20,660 nt of DNA, taken from the NCBI GenBank assembly GCA_019594235.1, contig JAFDTG010000014.1, forward strand, positions 1 to 20,660, written 5' to 3'. The stretch's first letter is position 1; every line of letters starts with the position of its first letter. Below are positions 16,314-20,660 of this stretch, piece after piece. The stretch is from Candidatus Saliniplasma halalkaliphilum (lineage in GTDB: Archaea > Thermoplasmatota > Thermoplasmata > Halarchaeoplasmatales > Halarchaeoplasmataceae). The notes under the pieces were generated by a model. It had not been told where the DNA came from. It saw only the letters and a program-made list of their open reading frames with translations, and did no database searches. The translations under genes were made by a program, and so were the position numbers.

Positions 16314-17255
16314 ATGGCAAAATACGAAGAAGAATCTGCATTCGATAAAATAATGAAGCTTGGTAAAACAAGAGAGATATTCTTCATCTCGATCGCATTA
16401 GCTGGGATCATGCTCTTTATTTTGCTCCTTAATGCCATCGATGCCGCACCGATCCCTTTAGAACCCATTGACTGGGCAATGCTTGCAACTTTGGCTTTCT
16501 TCGGTCCCTTCGGTTTTTATGTGAGTTATAAACAAAATGAGATTAAACAAATAGAAAGAAGGTTACCCGATTTTCTTAGAGACGTGGCAGAGGCAGGTCG
16601 TTTCGGTATGACCCTGGCAGATGCTATCGTTGTTTCAGCTTCAGGACGATACGGTAAATTGACACCTGAGATCGAAAAGATGGCTGCACAGATAGATTGG
16701 GGGATCCCTGCATCACAGGCTTTGGAACTGTTTGCTAAAAGGGTCGATACTCCTCTGGTCAATAGGGTAGTTGCTATCATCATCAAAGCAAATGATGCCG
16801 GAGGTAATGTTGCAGACGTTTTAGGGATGGTTTCCCGTGATACTAAACAAGTACATCTCTCTGAAGATGAGCAAAGCATAGCTATGACATCTTACCTGGC
16901 AGTTATTTACATCTCCTTTGCAGTTTTCATCGTAGTTATAATCATATTGAACACCCAGTTCCTTGCCCAAATGGCTGAAGCTGGTGCCCAATTAGAGGGC
17001 GACGATATAGATGATGTCGATGAAATGGCAGGAGCTGGTATGGGTGGAGGAGCTGAGATAAGGACCGATATCATACCAACGATCAGATTTATCTTTACTC
17101 TGGCAGTTTTTGCCCACAGTATCGGAGATGGTCTTGTTGCAGGGGTTTTACAAAGTGGTAGAATAGCCGAGGGGATGAAACATACCTTCGTACTGACACT
17201 TGTCGGATTCGTAGCTCTAAGGATATTGTTTGGTGGAATAGGATTGATGGAATGA
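16314..17255 (+). CDS. FlaJ/TadC-type secretion membrane protein (T2SSF domain), copy 2
   Basis: 313 residues. Two N-terminal helices (about 22-40 and 50-68), then a T2SSF domain (about 75-185; RRLPDFLRDVAEAGRFGMTLADAI), a helix (about 195-215), an acidic Gly-rich loop (EGDDIDDVDEMAGAGMGGG) and C-terminal helices (about 250-310). This resembles the second half of FlaJ. It begins 7 nt after copy 1 and ends 1 nt before the second ATPase, so it is part of one operon. It probably forms a heterodimeric platform with copy 1. Confidence 0.9.
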   Translation: MAKYEEESAFDKIMKLGKTREIFFISIALAGIMLFILLLNAIDAAPIPLEPIDWAMLATLAFFGPFGFYVSYKQNEIKQIERRLPDFLRDVAEAGRFGMTLADAIVVSASGRYGKLTPEIEKMAAQIDWGIPASQALELFAKRVDTPLVNRVVAIIIKANDAGGNVADVLGMVSRDTKQVHLSEDEQSIAMTSYLAVIYISFAVFIVVIIILNTQFLAQMAEAGAQLEGDDIDDVDEMAGAGMGGGAEIRTDIIPTIRFIFTLAVFAHSIGDGLVAGVLQSGRIAEGMKHTFVLTLVGFVALRILFGGIGLME

Positions 17256-17256
17256 G

Positions 17257-18903
17257 ATGATATATATGTCGGCGATAGGAGATAAATTACAAAGAAAATT
17301 GCGTTCATTTAGTCTAAATAAAAAACCTAAGAAGGTATACATGCCACGTTCAAGCGATACAGATGAATCGAGCACGGATGATGAGATTACAAAGATTCCA
17401 AAACTCGCTGACGAGAATATGAAGGAGATAGAGATAAATCCAGTAGATGAACCATACACTTACGTCAGGATAAAGTACGATAACACCTCAAACGAATACA
17501 TATATGAAGTGATAGAGCCTTCTTTAGATGAAGACGAAGAAGCTGTTTTAGAAACTGTCAAAGACAAACTCATCGAAGAGTTCGAGATAGTGGAGTACGA
17601 AGAGAAAGAAAAGCGGACAGAACACCTAGAAAAAAAGGTAAGGAAGATATTAAAGGACTTGGACTTGAACCTAAGAGAGGTATCTGAGAAGAGAATAATG
17701 TATTATGTAAAAAGAGATTTCCTTGGATTCGGTCCCATGGACGTGGTGATGAATGATGTGGACCCTGAGGATATCTCCTGTGACGGTACCAATATCCCAA
17801 TATACGTGTTTCATCGAAAATATGGTTCTATGAAATCCAACATAATCTTCGAATCTGCATCTGAGCTGGATAATTTCGTGGTGTGGTTAGCACAAAGGAG
17901 CGGAAAGCACATATCCGTTTCCGATCCGATGCTGGATGCTACCATGCCGGATGGTTCAAGACTTCAGGAAACTTTAGGAACTCATGTTACTCAAAAAGGT
18001 TCTTCGTTCACGATCAGACGCTTTGAAGAAGATCCTTTCACACCTATAGATCTTACACATTTCAAAACATTCAGTCCCGAGATGATGGCTTATGCATGGA
18101 TTGCCATCGAGAACGGTCAATCTATGTTGATTTGTGGTGGTACAGCATCAGGTAAAACAACAACATTGAATGCGATTTTATTATTCATACCACCTCAGAT
18201 GAAGATCGTAAGTATCGAAGATACTCGAGAACTCAACCTTCCCCACGATAATTGGGTTCCCTTGTTGACTAGAAGTGGATTTGGAGAAACTGATGAATCC
18301 GGTCAGAGAGCCGGTGAGATAGACATGTTCCAGTTACTTCAAGCTGCTCTAAGACAAAGGCCCCAATACATGATGGTCGGTGAGGTAAGAGGTGAGGAAG
18401 CTTACGTAGTTTTCCAGGCCATGGCAACAGGTAAAAGTGCATACACGACTTTCCACGCCGATGATGTACAGACCATGGTTAACAGGATGGAAAATGATCC
18501 TATCAATCTACCTAGAAATCTAGTTGGGGCTTTAGATGTCGTTTTACTACAGGCTAAAGTAAAAGTGGGTACAAAGATGGTAAGAAGGATCAAAGCTATC
18601 ACAGAGATAGTGGGGGTCGATCCTGATACTAACGAACTGATTACTAACAAAGCCTATACATGGAATCCAGCTGATGATTCATTCAACTACAGCGGTCACA
18701 GCTATGTTTACAGTAAAGTTGGTGAATCTAAAAATTGGACTTCTAGAGAGATGGAACGGGAAGTTAAGCGAAGAAAGATGGTGCTCGAGTACATGGATAA
18801 AAAAGACATAAATAATTATCAAGAGTTCGCACAAGTCATATCATCATATTACCGGGATAAAAATGGCGTTATGGATATGGTTAAGGAAGGTTTAGAAGAA
18901 TAA
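17257..18903 (+). CDS. Type II/IV secretion (FlaI/TadA-like) ATPase, copy 2, with altered His box
   Basis: 548 residues (545 if the ATG at 17266 is used). Same architecture as copy 1: basic N-terminus with KKPKKVYMP (copy 1 has KKPRKIMLP), acidic linker, N-terminal domain, Walker A GGTASGKT (294-301), EDTRE (321-325), Walker B VGEVRG (374-379). The His box reads GKSAYTTFHADD, so the first histidine, normal in FlaI/PilT/GspE and present in copy 1, is Lys393; the second, His400, is kept. Walker motifs are intact, so it is probably an active ATPase with changed coupling, or a specialised partner of copy 1. It lies between the second FlaJ-like gene and the pilin-like gene. Confidence 0.92.
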   Translation: MIYMSAIGDKLQRKLRSFSLNKKPKKVYMPRSSDTDESSTDDEITKIPKLADENMKEIEINPVDEPYTYVRIKYDNTSNEYIYEVIEPSLDEDEEAVLETVKDKLIEEFEIVEYEEKEKRTEHLEKKVRKILKDLDLNLREVSEKRIMYYVKRDFLGFGPMDVVMNDVDPEDISCDGTNIPIYVFHRKYGSMKSNIIFESASELDNFVVWLAQRSGKHISVSDPMLDATMPDGSRLQETLGTHVTQKGSSFTIRRFEEDPFTPIDLTHFKTFSPEMMAYAWIAIENGQSMLICGGTASGKTTTLNAILLFIPPQMKIVSIEDTRELNLPHDNWVPLLTRSGFGETDESGQRAGEIDMFQLLQAALRQRPQYMMVGEVRGEEAYVVFQAMATGKSAYTTFHADDVQTMVNRMENDPINLPRNLVGALDVVLLQAKVKVGTKMVRRIKAITEIVGVDPDTNELITNKAYTWNPADDSFNYSGHSYVYSKVGESKNWTSREMEREVKRRKMVLEYMDKKDINNYQEFAQVISSYYRDKNGVMDMVKEGLEE

Positions 18904-18916
18904 AGGTGGATCTAAA

Positions 18917-19786
18917 ATGGATAACATCAAAAGAAAAAGGTGCCGCAGGCGTAATCTATCCGAATCAGATGAAGGTGTGGCGACTACTGTAGGCACAATT
19001 ATGGCTTTATTAGTATTCCTTAGTCTTTTATCACTTATAACACAACAATATATACCTGTCTGGATGGAGGATAAAGAAGCTTACCATGTAGATGATGTCA
19101 TGGGTCAATTCACTCAGATAAAAGGCACTGTAGATACACTAGTTATGAATCAATATGAAGACTATTCTATGTACAACACGGTTACCCTTGGTTCAGAAGG
19201 GGTTCCAATGTTTGCTAGTCGGAGTATGGGCGTGATACGTCTACTACCAGATGAAAGTGGAATGAGTATAAATTTCAATGAGAGTGACGGATCCACCCGT
19301 AACTTTGAAGGGACTGGAAGCTTATCCCTAGAAGCAAGGAACAGATATTTTGAACAACAAACGATAGTATTCGAAAATGGTGCAATACTTTTACAGCAAG
19401 AAGATGATTCAATAATCAGAGCACCACCTCAATTGTCTATAGAAGAGGAAGATGGGTCTTACTCAATTAATATCCACGTAATCGATATACAGGGAGAAGA
19501 AACAAGACTCGGAGGCTCTAGGAACATCGGGGTTGTCACAGAACTTTGGGGGACAAGTAGAACATCCTATAGTAATACAGAAGACGTTACGATAGAGATA
19601 GATACGGAAAACATAGGTGGTTGGAGACGTTGGTTGGTGCGAGAAACAGATCTAGAAGAGGGCGAAGATGAGGATGATGGAAAGTTGATTATAGATGAGG
19701 ATAATGGAAAGTTGAGACTTGACATCGGTGATGCACATAGTATTTCCCTAATATATTCTACAGTCAACTTACAAATATCTACCTAA
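18917..19786 (+). CDS. Archaeal type IV pilin-like secreted protein
   Basis: 289 residues. A charged N-terminus (KRKRCRRRNLSESDEG) leads into a hydrophobic helix (VATTVGTIMALLVFLSLLSL, 21-40), the pattern of an archaeal class III (prepilin) signal, with likely cleavage after Gly20. The segment QQYIPVWMEDKEAYHVDDVMGQF after the helix is typical of a family of archaeal pilin-like proteins of unknown function. The rest is a beta-rich, acidic domain with an in-frame tandem 9-residue repeat (DEDDGKLII / DEDNGKLRL, 251-268). It follows the second ATPase by 13 nt with a GGTGGAT Shine-Dalgarno, so it is the likely substrate or minor pilin of this operon. At 289 residues it is longer than ordinary major pilins. 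Confidence 0.82.
   Translation: MDNIKRKRCRRRNLSESDEGVATTVGTIMALLVFLSLLSLITQQYIPVWMEDKEAYHVDDVMGQFTQIKGTVDTLVMNQYEDYSMYNTVTLGSEGVPMFASRSMGVIRLLPDESGMSINFNESDGSTRNFEGTGSLSLEARNRYFEQQTIVFENGAILLQQEDDSIIRAPPQLSIEEEDGSYSINIHVIDIQGEETRLGGSRNIGVVTELWGTSRTSYSNTEDVTIEIDTENIGGWRRWLVRETDLEEGEDEDDGKLIIDEDNGKLRLDIGDAHSISLIYSTVNLQIST
19667..19715 (+). repeat. In-frame tandem repeat inside the pilin-like gene
   Basis: Two 22-nt copies (19667-19688 and 19694-19715) differ at one base and are offset by 27 nt, exactly nine codons. They encode DEDDGKLII and DEDNGKLRL, pointing to a recent slippage duplication of an acidic loop. Confidence 0.8.
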
Positions 19787-19887
19787 AAAAGAGATATACT
19801 AATTTAGGTTATAAGACTTTAAAGTAGTATCTATTGTCTGTAATGCATGACTATATACAATAGGATGCTGTGAGTAAGGCCAAACAC

Positions 19888-19895
19888 TTTTTTTT
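19888..19895 (+). terminator. T8 run, likely end of the pilus-like operon
   Basis: Eight consecutive T about 100 nt after the pilin-like stop. The 235-bp gap 19787-20021 otherwise holds no open frame or RNA gene that I can support. Confidence 0.4.
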
Positions 19896-19977
19896 AAATT
19901 ATAAAGACCGCTGAGGTACTTCAATTTTATTTTAAGATGCTTACAATTTATCGTGTGTATTAATTCTGTTTAGAAAC

Positions 19978-20004
19978 TAATTAAAAAAATAAAATAAAGG
20001 GTTT
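19978..20004 (-). terminator. Terminator-like element after the zinc-ribbon gene
   Basis: Minus strand has AAACCCTTT followed by T-rich sequence ending in AATTA. It matches 7729-7750 exactly except for a 5-nt insertion, and both copies lie 13-18 nt after the stop of a minus-strand gene. Confidence 0.5.
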
Positions 20005-20021
20005 AAGGAATAAGAAAGGGA

Positions 20022-20660
20022 TTACTCTGAATCTTCATCCTCTTTCTTTTTGGGTTTCTTCTTGACCTTTTTCACGACTTTCTTAGGTTTCTTCTTCACT
20101 GCTTTTCTAACGACCTTCTTCTGTTTAGCTTGTGGTTCTTTTTCCTCTTCATCTACTGGTTCTTCGTCTTCTTCGATTTCTAGATCTAGCTCATCTTCTT
20201 CCGTGTCAATATCTATCCCTAAGGATTCAGCGTCAGAAAGGTCCACATCTATGTCCTCTTGTTCGATATCCTCATCTAAAGTGATCAATGTGCTTCCACA
20301 CTTCTGACAGATGGCATCATCTACGCTGTTCAATGCACTACATTCTGGGCACTCTATTCCGCCCTCTTTTCTTCGAGATTCCTCTCTTTCAAGCCACTCG
20401 TCGAAGGTGATGTACGAAGGTTGCTCCTGCCACCAATCCATGAATTCTTCTTCTGTGAATTCATCTCCAAGTTCAGCTTTAGCTTTAGTTCTGTACTTCT
20501 CGACATGATTTTCGTACTGCTGTTTCATGGTCTCTTCGTAGTCCTGTACTTCTTTACCAGTCTTGATGAACTGAGAACCACATTCTGGACACTCTTCGGA
20601 ATCATGTGGGATCCATTCACCACATTCACTACATTTTACAGTTTCAGTTTCGAACTCTAC
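20022..20660 (-). CDS. Zinc-ribbon protein with acidic linker and Lys-rich tail (5' end off window)
   Basis: The frame stays open from the right edge to the stop, giving at least 212 residues; the start is outside. An ATG at 20528 is in frame but internal, because the 44 codons before it encode a complete zinc ribbon (KCSECGEWIPHDSEECPECGSQF is interrupted only by its loop). A coiled, charged segment (MKQQYENHVEKYRTKAKAEL...) follows, then a second ribbon (CPECSALNSVDDAICQKCG). The C-terminus is an acidic stretch of about 45 residues followed by a basic tail with repeated KKKPKK/VVKK units, ending EDEDSE. The low-complexity acidic-then-basic end suggests binding to nucleic acid or a protein partner. 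No specific family is recognised; no membrane segment is visible in this part. Confidence 0.85.
   Translation of the reverse strand, partial: VEFETETVKCSECGEWIPHDSEECPECGSQFIKTGKEVQDYEETMKQQYENHVEKYRTKAKAELGDEFTEEEFMDWWQEQPSYITFDEWLEREESRRKEGGIECPECSALNSVDDAICQKCGSTLITLDEDIEQEDIDVDLSDAESLGIDIDTEEDELDLEIEEDEEPVDEEEKEPQAKQKKVVRKAVKKKPKKVVKKVKKKPKKKEDEDSE

Noticed and set aside
19787..20021. Possible small RNA gene in the 235-bp gap
   Set aside because: I could not find a convincing fold, paired C/D boxes or a promoter; only a T8 run and the shared terminator-like element are supportable.
20050..20508. Ser/Phe-rich plus-strand open frames opposite the zinc-ribbon gene
   Set aside because: They are mirror images of the Glu/Asp/Lys-rich coding on the minus strand; no motif or promoter.
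1..20660. CRISPR array, tRNA/rRNA genes, insertion sequences or prophage
   Set aside because: No regularly spaced repeats, cloverleaf sequences, transposase motifs or terminal inverted repeats were seen on either strand.

Overview
The window is archaeal chromosome, most likely from a Thermoplasmatota lineage (moderate confidence). Domain-level evidence is clear: an archaeal/eukaryotic-type release factor (aRF1 with NIKS and GGQ motifs), AT-rich TATA boxes about 25-30 bp before short-leader or leaderless starts, FlaI/FlaJ-type pilus machinery with an archaeal class III signal peptide, and PKD/CARDB and NosD-type surface proteins. The lineage call rests on the style of the surface proteins, the small CxxxxC...CxxH protein and the pilin-like protein, and is inference. 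Proteins are acidic. I see no tRNA, rRNA, CRISPR array, insertion sequence or phage gene. No gene-free stretch exceeds 300 bases; the longest, 19787-20021, holds only a T-run and a terminator-like element.

Layout. (1) 1-1609, minus strand: a DtxR-fold regulator followed after 11 nt by a ZnuA-type metal-binding lipoprotein that runs off the left edge. The regulator lacks nearly all canonical metal ligands and carries a Cys-rich tail. The lipoprotein carries a His-rich inserted domain. An inverted repeat lies at the regulator's start. (2) 1697-2893: a thioredoxin-CcdA fusion, divergent from the regulator. (3) 2897-4672, minus: a NosD-like secreted beta-helix protein, tail to tail with the CcdA gene. 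(4) 4796-7724: aRF1 and arginyl-tRNA synthetase, an apparent two-gene translation operon. (5) 7763-10657, minus: a large PKD/CARDB surface protein anchored at its C-terminus. (6) 10826-11053: a small, very basic, putative zinc-binding protein. (7) 11122-13419: a tightly coupled four-gene cluster of two half-size MgtE/SLC41 membrane subunits and two PhoU-TrkA_C regulatory proteins. (8) 13590-19786: a five-gene type IV pilus-like operon in the order ATPase, FlaJ/TadC, FlaJ/TadC, ATPase, pilin-like protein. (9) 20022-20660, minus: the C-terminal part of a protein with two zinc ribbons and a charged tail; its start is beyond the right edge.

Two systems stand out. In region 7 every component of a cation transporter and its regulator exists as two diverged copies, suggesting a hetero-oligomeric channel whose usual N/CBS gating domains are replaced by separate PhoU/RCK_C subunits. 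In region 8 two diverged secretion ATPases flank two single-domain FlaJ-like membrane proteins, and one ATPase has lost the first histidine of its His box. Region 1 looks like a metal-uptake locus with unusual sensing and binding chemistry next to a thiol-redox gene.
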